In this document: piece after piece, positions 7,935-16,094 of the stretch | Position numbering within the stretch: position 1 is the stretch's first letter | Layout: each line of letters starts with the position of its first letter | Source of the DNA: Thermincola carboxydiphila | Lineage (GTDB): Bacteria > Bacillota > Thermincolia > Thermincolales > UBA2595 | NCBI GenBank assembly: GCA_016841325.1 | Contig: JAENZJ010000010.1 | Coordinates: 30,371 to 94,370 of the forward strand | Direction of reading: 5' to 3' | DNA: 64,000 nt | Notes under the pieces: model-generated | Databases searched by the model: none | Told to the model about the DNA's origin: nothing | Seen by the model: the letters and a program-made list of their open reading frames with translations, nothing else | Program-made: the position numbers and the translations under genes

Positions 7935-9647
7935 TTAAGCTGTTTCCACTGAGGCGGCATCCTGAAGACCGAGGCTTTCAATAGCCATTTCCCTCAGTTT
8001 GTATTTCTGGATTTTACCACTTGCTGTCATCGGGAACTCATCAATTATTTGCACATACCGGGGAATCTTATACCGGGCAATCTTACCCTGGCAGTATTCC
8101 TTCACTTCTTCCGGAGTCATCTCTTCAGCTTCCCGGAGGCGGATATATGCTATGACTTCCTCCCCATATTTGATATCCGGTACTCCCACAACCTGAACAT
8201 CAAGAATCTTCGGATGGGTATAGAGAAATTCCTCTATCTCCCTGGGATAAATATTCTCTCCGCCGCGAATAATCATATCCTTGACACGGCCTGTTATCTT
8301 GCAGTAGCCCTGTTCATCCATTGTGGCCAGGTCCCCGGTATGCAGCCATCCTTCATCGTCAATGGCAGCATGAGTGGCCTCAGGCAGCTTATAATAGCCT
8401 TTCATTACATTATATCCCCTGGCACAGAGTTCGCCCTGGACACCCCTGGGGACTTCCTCACCTGTCTCCGGGTCAACTATCTTCACTTCAACTCCGGGAA
8501 TGTTACGCCCCACAGTAGTAACCCTGAGCTCAATGGGGTCATTGGTCCGGGTCATGGTAATGGCCGGAGCAGCCTCGGTCTGGCCATAGGTAATGGTAAT
8601 CTCACTGGCACCCATTCTTTCCACCACCTGTTTCATGGTTTCAATAGGGCACGGTGAACCTGCCATGATGCCGGTCCTCAGAGATGACAGGTCATAATTG
8701 TCAAAATCGTCCAGGCTGAGTTCGGCAATAAACATGGTCGGGACTCCATGAACCGCTGTACAGCGTTCCTTTTCTATGGCTTCAAGTACCTGTACCGGAT
8801 TGTATGATACAATCGGAACCATGGCAGCCCCCGCTACAACACAGGTCAGGGTACCCAGCACACAGCCGAAACAGTGGAAAAAAGGAACCGGTATACAAAG
8901 CCTGTCCCTGTACGTAAAATCCATACAGTTTGCAATTGCAATAGCATTATTAACTATATTCTTATGTGTCAGCATTACCCCCTTGGGAAATCCGGTGGTC
9001 CCGGAGGTGTACTGCATATTGATAACATCATCTGCTTTAAGGGATCCCTGTCTCTCTTCAAGTTCTGCATTCGGGACAGAGGCACCCATTTCCATTAACT
9101 GAGCCCAGGAAAACATTCCCGGCGGGCAGTTATCCCCTATATAGATGATATTTTTCAGCATAGGCAGCCTGGCCGAATTCAGTTTTCCCGGCTCTGATTC
9201 CGCAAGCTCGGGGCATAACTCATTAATCATTCCGGTATAACTGGAATCCTTCCACCCATCAATCAAAATAAGGGTAGTGGCATCTGACTGTTTCAGGAGG
9301 TATTCCAGCTCAAAAACCTTGTAATTGGTATTGACAGTCACCATAACAGCGCCCATCTTCCCGGTAGCAAACTGGGTAATAACCCATTCAGGGACATTGG
9401 TTGCCCAGATGGCAACATGTTCACCCCTGCCGATGCCCATTTTCATTAAACCTTTAGCCGCGGTACGGCATACATCATTAAACTCGGTATAGGTATATCT
9501 CAATCCCCTGTCCACATACACCAGGGCATCATTATCGGGATGATGGCGTGCCTGGGTATCCAGCAATTCTCCAAGGGTAAGTTCCAGTACACCCTCCTGC
9601 CTGTTGACCTCCTGCGCTTCTTCCACTGTAGTTAACCTTTTGGTCAA
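7935..9647 (-). CDS. AMP-forming acyl-CoA ligase (FadD-like)
   Basis: A 570-residue member of the ANL adenylate-forming family. The P-loop YTSGTTGFPKGVMLTH lies near residue 213, the GWLHTGDLA motif near residue 420, the hinge IIRGGENIYPREIEEF near residue 450 and the catalytic lysine in TASGKIQKYKLRE near the C-terminus. These enzymes activate a carboxylic acid to acyl-AMP and then acyl-CoA. Chain length cannot be read from the sequence. It starts at ATG 9647 and is the first gene after a leucine-type T-box. That hints at a link to leucine-derived acids such as isovalerate (inference), or simply insertion between leader and leuS. Confidence 0.93.
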   Translation of the reverse strand: MTKRLTTVEEAQEVNRQEGVLELTLGELLDTQARHHPDNDALVYVDRGLRYTYTEFNDVCRTAAKGLMKMGIGRGEHVAIWATNVPEWVITQFATGKMGAVMVTVNTNYKVFELEYLLKQSDATTLILIDGWKDSSYTGMINELCPELAESEPGKLNSARLPMLKNIIYIGDNCPPGMFSWAQLMEMGASVPNAELEERQGSLKADDVINMQYTSGTTGFPKGVMLTHKNIVNNAIAIANCMDFTYRDRLCIPVPFFHCFGCVLGTLTCVVAGAAMVPIVSYNPVQVLEAIEKERCTAVHGVPTMFIAELSLDDFDNYDLSSLRTGIMAGSPCPIETMKQVVERMGASEITITYGQTEAAPAITMTRTNDPIELRVTTVGRNIPGVEVKIVDPETGEEVPRGVQGELCARGYNVMKGYYKLPEATHAAIDDEGWLHTGDLATMDEQGYCKITGRVKDMIIRGGENIYPREIEEFLYTHPKILDVQVVGVPDIKYGEEVIAYIRLREAEEMTPEEVKEYCQGKIARYKIPRYVQIIDEFPMTASGKIQKYKLREMAIESLGLQDAASVETA

Positions 9648-9705
9648 TGTTTATACCTCCTTGAAATATTGATGAATACTCTCCCAAACAAATACTCATA
9701 CAAAC

Positions 9706-9955
9706 ATAAAAAACCCTTCATCCCGTAGGGACGAAAGGCTGCTTCCGTGGTACCACCCAAATTGGCATCCGAATATCTCCGGTTCTGCCCACTCATTTTG
9801 CAGGATAACGGACTGCCCGGCGCAGACTACTGGGAAAATTAATTTCACCTGCGCATCTCAGGGATGAGTTCAAGGACCTTTCCCTACTGCCTTGCACCTT
9901 CCGGCAGCTCTCTAAAGAGGCACCGGCCCTCTAATAATTCCCGTCATTGATTTGC
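9706..9955 (-). promoter_or_regulatory. T-box leader, leucine specifier (CTC)
   Basis: Read on the minus strand this has the AGAGAG box of Stem I, a specifier region GAA-CTC-A (near 9865-9871) and the T-box GGGTGGTACCACGG (about 9744-9757). It ends in a terminator hairpin (CGTCCCTACGGGATGAAGGG type) with TTTTTT. CTC is a leucine codon. Uncharged tRNA-Leu should bind and allow read-through. The first gene downstream is the acyl-CoA ligase, with leuS second. Confidence 0.9.
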
Positions 9956-9981
9956 CAATATTTAAACATAATACGTATGTT

Positions 9982-10010
9982 ATTTTACTAAAAAGCCTCA
10001 AAAAAGTCAA
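9982..10010 (-). promoter_or_regulatory. sigma-A promoter of the leucine T-box unit
   Basis: TTGACT (10010-10005), 17 bp, then TAAAAT (9987-9982), placed just downstream of the HD-GYP stop codon and just upstream of Stem I. Confidence 0.75.
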
Positions 10011-10020
10011 CCTTCACCTG

Positions 10021-11097
10021 TTAACTCACACCTGAGACTTCCGAATACCCCTGGGTCTCTCTGACCTCCCTGCCCAATACTGCTACCAGGGTTTGCAGGA
10101 CCCTGGGGTCAAACTGTTTTCCGGCCTCCTGCTGCAGGGCTTCCACTGCCTGGCACATGCCGGTGGAACTGCTGTACGGCCTGCTTGAAGTCAGGGCATC
10201 ATAAGCATCAACTACACCGACAATTCGCGCCCCAATGGGTATTTCTTCCCCACGAAGCCCTGACGGATAGCCTGTTCCGTCAAAGCGCTCGTGATGATGG
10301 AGCACAACAGGAATAACCGGTTCCAGAACCTTTATGGAGGACAGGATACCGGCTCCTATTTGGGGATGTCTTTTCATCTGCCTGTATTCGTTTCTGCTCA
10401 GGGGTTCAGGTTTCCTGAGGATTTTTTCATCAATTCCGATTTTCCCGATATCATGCAGGATGGCGCCATACATGACATGATATATATCATCACCTGAAAG
10501 GCCCAGCTCCTTCGCCACTTTAACCGCATACTCGGTTACCCGCTCAGAATGTCCCTTGGTGTATGCGTCCTTGGCATCAATGGCTGCAGCCAGGGCCTTG
10601 ATGGTGCTGGTAAACATCTCTGTCATCTCTTCATTTGCTGTCTTAAGTTTGCCGGCCAGGAGCGCATAGTTACCCGCCAGTTTTCTGTACCTGCCCTGTA
10701 CTTCCCTTTCATCAACAAGCACTTTGCTGATAAACAGCATGCTCAGGAAATAGGCGGCAACAATAATGACCCCCTCAACCAACACTCCCGTATAAAGACC
10801 GGCAGTCCAATCCCTTGACAAATAACCGAAGGAAGACCACAGATGGATGCCAAATCCGGCAGCCGCCACAATAATACCGCGTCCAAAGCCCAGCACGAGT
10901 GAACTGTATATCACCAGAATCCCCGAAAGGAAAAAGACAAACTTTTGAAGCTCCCTGGGCATGGTAAAGGAGAGCAGGGTTACTGCCATGATAGCTGCAA
11001 TAATAATAAGTACGGAAAATCTGTTTTTCCGCATACCTGTCAAAACAGAATAATCCCGCATCCGGGACTGTCTCCTGGCTTTTTTAAGACGCTTCAT
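10021..11097 (-). CDS. membrane-bound HD-GYP phosphodiesterase
   Basis: A 358-residue protein. Residues about 25-125 hold four hydrophobic segments, followed by a coiled coil (about 130-165). The HD-GYP domain follows, with HDIGKIGI, HPQIGAGIL, HHHERFDGTGYP and DAYDALTSSRPY, the full metal-ligand and GYP signature. Such domains hydrolyse cyclic di-GMP, so the role is likely turnover of that messenger at the membrane. ATG 11097 follows AAGAGGTAG. It has its own promoter and stands alone between two other transcription units. Confidence 0.92.
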   Translation of the reverse strand: MKRLKKARRQSRMRDYSVLTGMRKNRFSVLIIIAAIMAVTLLSFTMPRELQKFVFFLSGILVIYSSLVLGFGRGIIVAAAGFGIHLWSSFGYLSRDWTAGLYTGVLVEGVIIVAAYFLSMLFISKVLVDEREVQGRYRKLAGNYALLAGKLKTANEEMTEMFTSTIKALAAAIDAKDAYTKGHSERVTEYAVKVAKELGLSGDDIYHVMYGAILHDIGKIGIDEKILRKPEPLSRNEYRQMKRHPQIGAGILSSIKVLEPVIPVVLHHHERFDGTGYPSGLRGEEIPIGARIVGVVDAYDALTSSRPYSSSTGMCQAVEALQQEAGKQFDPRVLQTLVAVLGREVRETQGYSEVSGVS

Positions 11098-11161
11098 TGT
11101 GTACTACCTCTTTAATAAAGTATCGATTGAAAATTTCAATAATTATATCAATTTATATTCT

Positions 11162-11190
11162 ATAGTAGTTAGTACTATTCCTTTTGTCAA
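11162..11190 (-). promoter_or_regulatory. promoter of the HD-GYP gene
   Basis: TTGACA (11190-11185), 17 bp, then TACTAT (11167-11162), about 65 bases upstream of the HD-GYP start codon. Confidence 0.65.
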
Positions 11191-11245
11191 GCACCGGTTT
11201 TTTCTATTTTTTCCGAAGTAGTCATTCCCGGTCCTGTGGAAACCA

Positions 11246-11273
11246 AAAAACAGCCCTGTTTAGAGGCTGTTTC
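11246..11273 (-). terminator. intrinsic terminator overlapping a methyltransferase stop
   Basis: AACAGCC pairs with GGGCTGTT, followed by TTTT. The left arm overlaps the last codons of the methyltransferase gene ending at 11260. Confidence 0.75.
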
Positions 11274-12030
11274 CCTTATCATCTGTTGTACTGCGGGCAG
11301 CAAAATATATTCTTTCCGTTGTTTCCCCCGGGGTATCAAAGGAGTTTTCGGCATAAACCGCTGCCACCTGAAATCCGGCCTTATTAAGAATTTTTTTCAC
11401 CTCAACGTCAGTATATCCAGTTTCCCGGTGCTGCTCAGAAAATCTCCGGTACCTGCCATCCTTCTCCCTGACAAAGAAAGTAAGATCCATGGTACAGGTA
11501 TGTTTTTCCGGGTCATATGAATTTTCCCATATATAAGCAATATCATCTTCCAGAAGGGTAAAAACATTATCCCCAAACACATTGCTTATCTTATAAAGTG
11601 AATTCAGGTCAAAAACAAACCATCCTCCCGGGTTGAGATACTGCCTTACGCTGCGGAAAACCTCACTGAGTTCATTTTCTCCTGATAAATAATTCAGGCT
11701 GTCAGTCATGGATATTACCAGGTCAAACCTGGCAGCACCAAGTTCCATCTTTCTCATATCCTGCAACAGCCACTGTATCGGGAGACCTTTGGCACGTGCC
11801 TTTTGTTCAGCAAGTGAAAGCATTTCCGATGATAAATCCAGACCAGTCATCTGGTATCCCTTTTCAGCAAGGGGTATGGTAACATTTCCGGTACCACATC
11901 CCAGGTCCAGGATGTGCCGCGGGTTAATCCCGAGTTTACCGAACAAAGTGTCCAGATACCTGACCCAGCCCTGGTACGGGATATCCTGCATCAACCGGTC
12001 ATATATCAAAGCAAAGCTTGCATAAATCAT
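11260..12030 (-). CDS. class I SAM-dependent methyltransferase
   Basis: A 256-residue Rossmann-fold methyltransferase. Motif I is ILDLGCGTGNVTIPLA (about residues 38-53), followed by an acidic TGLDLSSEML and the post-motif LVISMTDSLNYL. The substrate is unknown; the family includes many small-molecule and protein methylases. I start at ATG 12030, behind AAAGGGAGAG. It overlaps the TGA of the upstream gene in ATGA fashion, so translation is coupled to the S1/winged-helix protein. The frameshifted gene at 2170-2957 is a related paralogue. Confidence 0.85.
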   Translation of the reverse strand: MIYASFALIYDRLMQDIPYQGWVRYLDTLFGKLGINPRHILDLGCGTGNVTIPLAEKGYQMTGLDLSSEMLSLAEQKARAKGLPIQWLLQDMRKMELGAARFDLVISMTDSLNYLSGENELSEVFRSVRQYLNPGGWFVFDLNSLYKISNVFGDNVFTLLEDDIAYIWENSYDPEKHTCTMDLTFFVREKDGRYRRFSEQHRETGYTDVEVKKILNKAGFQVAAVYAENSFDTPGETTERIYFAARSTTDDKGNSL

Positions 12031-12545
12031 GGCCGGTTCTCTCCCTTTAGAACTATCCACCCCTCTTCTTCAGCCACCAGGCCGTCTTTGAGAAGTTTCC
12101 CCAGGGCCCTTTTAAAAGCTGATTTGCTGATACCAAACCTGTCCCTGATAACTTCAGGAGGCGAATTATCGGTAAAAGGCATGGCACCCTTCCTTTTTCT
12201 GAGGTACTCCAGTATTTTTTCCGCATCCGCTACCCGGGAATATTCTTTCAGGGGACGCAGGGACAGGTTCACCCTCCCGTCAGGCCTTACATAGGTGACC
12301 CTACCTTCAACAACCATGTCTTTTTTGAGCGGATGGGGCTGTTCGTGTTCATGGATAAACCCTATATACCCTTCATCAGTGATTACAAAGGCCCCGGACT
12401 CAATTATGTTATAAACCTTTCCCCTGAGGATGTCCCCTCGCCTGACATTCTCAGCAGGCCTGGAATTATGGAATAATTCTTTCATTTCAAGTCTTTCCCG
12501 GGTCCCCAGTCTCTTTCTCCCGTCCAATAGTTTCAATCCTTTCAA
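12027..12545 (-). CDS. S1 / winged-helix RNA-binding protein (CvfB-like)
   Basis: Residues about 35-105 form an S1-type OB fold (GDILRGKVYNIIESGAFVIT...VTYVRPDGRVNLSLRP). Residues about 110-165 match the winged-helix end of CvfB/YitL proteins (ILEYLRKRKGAMPFTDNSPPEVI..FGISKSAFKRALGKL). CvfB has several S1 repeats and about 280 residues; this form, with 172 or fewer, keeps only one S1 plus the winged helix. The start is uncertain: TTG 12545 or ATG 12485. It probably binds RNA or DNA. It lies in an ATGA overlap with the methyltransferase and follows rsfS by about 60 bp. Confidence 0.75.
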   Translation of the reverse strand: MKGLKLLDGRKRLGTRERLEMKELFHNSRPAENVRRGDILRGKVYNIIESGAFVITDEGYIGFIHEHEQPHPLKKDMVVEGRVTYVRPDGRVNLSLRPLKEYSRVADAEKILEYLRKRKGAMPFTDNSPPEVIRDRFGISKSAFKRALGKLLKDGLVAEEEGWIVLKGENRP

Positions 12546-12605
12546 CCTTAAATTTATGGATGCTTCCCGCCAGGAAGTTGTGAACCCCTCATTGAAAAAA
12601 GGTGG

Positions 12606-12950
12606 TTACAGATGAACCACCCTGGCGTCTCCCCATAAGCGCTCCAGGTTATAAAACTCCCGGTCACTTTCCTGAAATATGTGAACTACCACCGCACCGT
12701 AATCAATCAGAATCCAATGGGCATCCTTAAACCCTTCCATCCTTAGTTTGGTAATCCCGTGTTCCTTAAGCTTTTGCTCAGCATTCTCGGCTATTGCCTT
12801 AACCTGGGTTGAGGAAAGGCCCGTACAGATTACAAAATAATCACATACAACAGAAATTTCCTCAATATCAAGTATTACTACATCTTTTGCCTTTTTGTCT
12901 TTTACCGCATCAGCAGCAAGTAAGGCAATCTCTTTAGATGACAGGGTCAA
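12606..12950 (-). CDS. rsfS: ribosomal silencing factor RsfS
   Basis: RsfS binds L14 on the 50S subunit and blocks subunit joining in starvation. The hallmark segments are VVILDIEEISVVCDYFVICTG and MEGFKDAHWILIDYGAVVVHIF. A longer frame opens at TTG 12971, but GGGAGGG lies eight bases before TTG 12950. That start gives MTLSSKEIALLA, the normal family beginning, and 114 residues. Placement directly after yqeK and near nadD is the usual Firmicute order. Confidence 0.95.
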   Translation of the reverse strand: MTLSSKEIALLAADAVKDKKAKDVVILDIEEISVVCDYFVICTGLSSTQVKAIAENAEQKLKEHGITKLRMEGFKDAHWILIDYGAVVVHIFQESDREFYNLERLWGDARVVHL

Positions 12951-13017
12951 ATCAGCTTCCCTCCCGGCCAAAATCCTGTTTATTATTATATATTCGTCTT
13001 CTAATCCCTTTGTTCCT

Positions 13018-13599
13018 TCAAAGCATTCTTAATTCCATATTTTTCCTTATGAGGTCATTTCGGGCTTCAATGCTTGCCGGGTGGATTGCCATTCCCCTTT
13101 GGATAACATAAATAATAGTTGAGTTAAGGCCTTCCAGTACTGCCCGGTCAAGGTCCTTAAATGCAGCTTCCCGCAGTTCCGCAATACCGGGGAAATCCCT
13201 CCCGGGTTCAATCATATCAGCTATGAACAGGATTTTATCAGGTAATGTCATGTTTTTTCGTCCGGTAGTATGGTACCTGACAGGGTCCAGAATTTCACTA
13301 TCACTGATATGAAAACGCTCTGCGGCGATTTCCGCACCAACCCTGCCGTGCAGGAGAGCCGGTACCGCTATTTCCGGCTCGTCAGGTGCGATACCGTATT
13401 TGTGGCACATTTCCAGAAGCAGTGCATCATCAAAGTCCCTGGCTATATCGTGAAGCAGGGCTGCAACTTCAGCTTTGGCCCCGTCCACTCCGTAAACACC
13501 CGCAAGTGTTACTGCAGTTTGGGCCACTCCCAGTGTATGCCTGTAACGCAGGTCAGTTAAAGACCTTTTTATATAACCCTCTATCTGTTCTTTTAACAT
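13018..13599 (-). CDS. yqeK: HD-domain Ap4A hydrolase YqeK
   Basis: A 193-residue HD-fold protein with the metal motif ALLHDIAR (about residues 47-54), HGRVGAEIA and RYHTTGRKNMTLPDKILFIADMIEPGR, diagnostic for YqeK. YqeK proteins of this type hydrolyse diadenosine tetraphosphate symmetrically to ADP. ATG 13599 stands after GGGGGAG. Together with nadD and rsfS it forms a widely kept cluster, although here the RRM gene and two terminators separate it from nadD. Confidence 0.93.
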   Translation of the reverse strand: MLKEQIEGYIKRSLTDLRYRHTLGVAQTAVTLAGVYGVDGAKAEVAALLHDIARDFDDALLLEMCHKYGIAPDEPEIAVPALLHGRVGAEIAAERFHISDSEILDPVRYHTTGRKNMTLPDKILFIADMIEPGRDFPGIAELREAAFKDLDRAVLEGLNSTIIYVIQRGMAIHPASIEARNDLIRKNMELRML

Positions 13600-13609
13600 T
13601 TTACTCCCC

Positions 13610-13644
13610 CAAAAAACAAACCTCCCTGTACTTTACAGAGGAGG
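13610..13644 (-). terminator. intrinsic terminator after the RRM gene
   Basis: CCTCCTCTGTA pairs with TACAGGGAGG around AAG on the minus strand, then TTTGTTTTTT. It separates the RRM gene from yqeK. Confidence 0.8.
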
Positions 13645-13655
13645 CTTCCGGTAAT

Positions 13656-13919
13656 TTATTCATTGGCTCTGGGCTTTGCCTCATTTACAGTCAGGACTCT
13701 GCCCTGGAAGTCGGCACCGTTTAGTGTTTCAATCATTTTATCTGCATCTTCGTCAGTTACTTCTACAAAACCGAAACCTCTCGACCGGCCTGTTTCCCGG
13801 TCAGTGATAATTCTGCTGCCAACGACTTCTCCGTGTTCCCTGAAAAACTCCTCCAACTCCTCAGGTTTGGTTGTCCATGGCAGATTGCCGACATAAAGTG
13901 TACGGACCACCTTCACCAT
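13656..13919 (-). CDS. RRM-type RNA-binding protein
   Basis: An 87-residue single RNA-recognition motif: RNP2 LYVGNLPW near the start and RNP1 RGFGFVEV around residue 48, with normal spacing. Bacterial RRM proteins of this size bind single-stranded RNA and are often abundant and cold-responsive; no target is known here. The start is ATG 13919 (GTGs at 13922, 13916 and 13910 are possible) behind AGAGAGG. It is bracketed by terminators on both sides, so it is expressed alone or by partial read-through from the nadD unit. Confidence 0.9.
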   Translation of the reverse strand: MVKVVRTLYVGNLPWTTKPEELEEFFREHGEVVGSRIITDRETGRSRGFGFVEVTDEDADKMIETLNGADFQGRVLTVNEAKPRANE

Positions 13920-13935
13920 CACCTCTCTTTCTTAA

Positions 13936-14008
13936 TAAGAAAACTGTCTGGATGTAAACAGCACCCGAGGTTCCGAGAAACCCAGGGTGCCGTTTGAAAC
14001 AGACAGCT
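13936..14008 (-). terminator. large hairpin, terminator or attenuator before the RRM gene
   Basis: CTGTCTG (14006-14000) pairs with CAGACAG (13950-13944) around an inner GGCACCC...GGGTGC stem, followed by TTTTCTT. A second CCAGACAG upstream can pair with the same CTGTCTG, giving a mutually exclusive fold. Confidence 0.6.
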
Positions 14009-14130
14009 GTCTGGAATGAATTCTGGAATGCGGGAACCTGATTACCTGAAACTATTTTGTTGGGTCGAATCTAGTAAGTATTATGTTCAATTGAATCCTT
14101 TCTATTCAACATTGGCTTTGGGAATAATTA

Positions 14131-14796
14131 TCACTTTGCTCCATCCCGGTCCGGGCCAGCAAGAAGATAAAGCCCGTATTCTTTAATGTATTCTTCCACT
14201 TGTTCCGGGACAAGATATTTAATAGGTTCACCACAACGGACCCGATGGCGGATATCAGTTGAAGAAATCAGAATACCACCGGTCTGGTGAAAGTGAATCC
14301 TGTTTCTCTGGACATTAGTAAGCCTGCTTAAAACCTTATCTATTTCCCTGAAAGAGTATCCCGGCCTGGTAATGGCAATAAATTCACATAATTCGAACAC
14401 CCGGGTTACATCCTTCCATGTCAGTATTTCGAGGATAGCATCAGCCCCTGTGATAAAGAAAATCTTCTCCCCGGTACCCTCCTGGTGCAGTTCTTCAAGG
14501 GTATCAACCGTATATGTGGGCCCGGAGCGCTGTACCTCAATTGCAGAGATGTCAAAATAAGGATTGGAGCGGATAGCCAGAGCCGTCATCTCCATACGCC
14601 TGGAAGGACTGGTAATCCCTCTCCGGCGCTTGTGTACCGGATTACCGGTAGGAATAAAAATTACTTTCTGCAGGCCAAACCTGTGTCTGGAACACTCGGC
14701 AATATACAAATGGCCATAATGTATCGGATCAAAGGTTCCGCCCATAATACCGATTTTTTGTCTGTTGGCAGTATCAGGAGCAACCATCCCAAACAT
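14131..14796 (-). CDS. nadD: nicotinate-nucleotide adenylyltransferase
   Basis: Makes deamido-NAD from nicotinate mononucleotide and ATP in NAD synthesis. The nucleotidyltransferase signature GGTFDPIHYGHL is near residue 19, and the second motif is ISSTDIRHRV near residue 177. At 221 residues it is slightly longer than the usual 190-215, due to a short N-terminal extension. ATG 14796 follows AAAAGGA; ATG 14787 is an alternative. proA lies 30 bp upstream on the same strand. Confidence 0.96.
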   Translation of the reverse strand: MFGMVAPDTANRQKIGIMGGTFDPIHYGHLYIAECSRHRFGLQKVIFIPTGNPVHKRRRGITSPSRRMEMTALAIRSNPYFDISAIEVQRSGPTYTVDTLEELHQEGTGEKIFFITGADAILEILTWKDVTRVFELCEFIAITRPGYSFREIDKVLSRLTNVQRNRIHFHQTGGILISSTDIRHRVRCGEPIKYLVPEQVEEYIKEYGLYLLAGPDRDGAK

Positions 14797-14826
14797 ATCC
14801 TTTTCTTTAGATTTTTAGTATTCCGG

Positions 14827-16083
14827 TTATTTCCTTATGTGACCGTCTCCAAAAACGACAAATTTGGTAGTAGTCAGCTCGTTCAATCCCATTGGCCCCC
14901 TGGCATGGAGCTTCTGGGTACTGATCCCGATCTCAGCCCCAAAGCCATACTGGAATCCGTCGGTGAACCTGGTAGAAGCATTGACATTAACTGCAGCTGC
15001 ATCAACCTCCTGGACAAACCGGCGGGCATTGTTATAATTGGTGGTAACTATGGCCTCAGTGTGTTTGGTACCATACTTATAGATGTGGTCCATGGCAGCA
15101 TCAATGTGATCCACAACCTTCACAGCCAGTATCAGGTCAAGATACTCAGCGTAAAAATCCTCTTCAACAGCTTCATTAACCCAATTTACCAACTCCCTGA
15201 CAGCGGGACATCCCCTAATTTCCACTCCGTACTCCTGTTTCAGGGTCTCCAGCAGATCAGGAAGCAATGTTTCGGCCACATCCCGGTGCACCAGTAATGT
15301 CTCCATGGCATTGCATACTCCGGGGCGCTGAGTCTTGGAATTAATCACAATCTTTTTGGCCATCTCGAGGTCTGCCTCATTATCAACATAAACATGACAG
15401 TTCCCTACCCCTGTCTCAATAACCGGTACTGTGGCGTTTTTCACAACTGTCTGAATAAGTCCGGGCCCGCCCCGCGGAATCAGGATATCTATATATTCGT
15501 TAAGTTTCAGGAGGACTTCAACTGCCTCCCTGTCAGTTGTCTCAATCAACCCGACAGCTCCTTCGGGAATTCCGGCCCTTACGGCAGCCTCAGAGATAAT
15601 CCCTGCAATCGCCTTATTGGAGTAAATAGCTTCAGAGCCTCCCCTCAGGAGAACGGCATTCCCGGTCTTCAGGCAGAGTCCCGCGGCATCTACGGTAACA
15701 TTTGGTCTAGCCTCGTAAATAATCCCAATCACCCCGACGGGGACCCTCATCTTACCAACCTGCAGGCCGTTGGGCCGCTTCCACATGGAGATAATCTCAC
15801 CTACAGGGTCAGGCAGCATGGCGATTTCCCTTAAACCTGATGCCATTTCGTTGATCCTGCTTTCTGTCAGCAGCAGACGGTCCAGCAGGGCAGCCGACAG
15901 TCCCTTCTCCCTGCCTTTGGCCATATCAGTTTTGTTAGCTGTAATTATCTCATCAGTCCGGTCCAGCAGTTCTTCAGCCATCACCAGGAGGGCCTGGTTT
16001 TTGACAGCGGTTGACACTGAACCAAGCAGCCTGGCTGCCCGTTTTGCCCGGGCCGCTTTACTGACCACTTCATCCCTTACCAT
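14827..16083 (-). CDS. proA: gamma-glutamyl phosphate reductase
   Basis: Second step of proline synthesis: NADPH reduction of gamma-glutamyl phosphate to the semialdehyde. It has 418 residues, the family norm. An aldehyde-dehydrogenase fold is shown by GVIGIIYEARPNVTVDAAGLCLKTGN, the catalytic-cysteine region NSKTQRPGVCNAMETLLV and the C-terminal RGPMGLNELTTTKFVV. ATG 16083 follows AGGGGGAG. It is 11 bp from proB, so a proBA operon. Confidence 0.97.
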   Translation of the reverse strand: MVRDEVVSKAARAKRAARLLGSVSTAVKNQALLVMAEELLDRTDEIITANKTDMAKGREKGLSAALLDRLLLTESRINEMASGLREIAMLPDPVGEIISMWKRPNGLQVGKMRVPVGVIGIIYEARPNVTVDAAGLCLKTGNAVLLRGGSEAIYSNKAIAGIISEAAVRAGIPEGAVGLIETTDREAVEVLLKLNEYIDILIPRGGPGLIQTVVKNATVPVIETGVGNCHVYVDNEADLEMAKKIVINSKTQRPGVCNAMETLLVHRDVAETLLPDLLETLKQEYGVEIRGCPAVRELVNWVNEAVEEDFYAEYLDLILAVKVVDHIDAAMDHIYKYGTKHTEAIVTTNYNNARRFVQEVDAAAVNVNASTRFTDGFQYGFGAEIGISTQKLHARGPMGLNELTTTKFVVFGDGHIRK

Positions 16084-16094
16084 TTGATCTCCCC

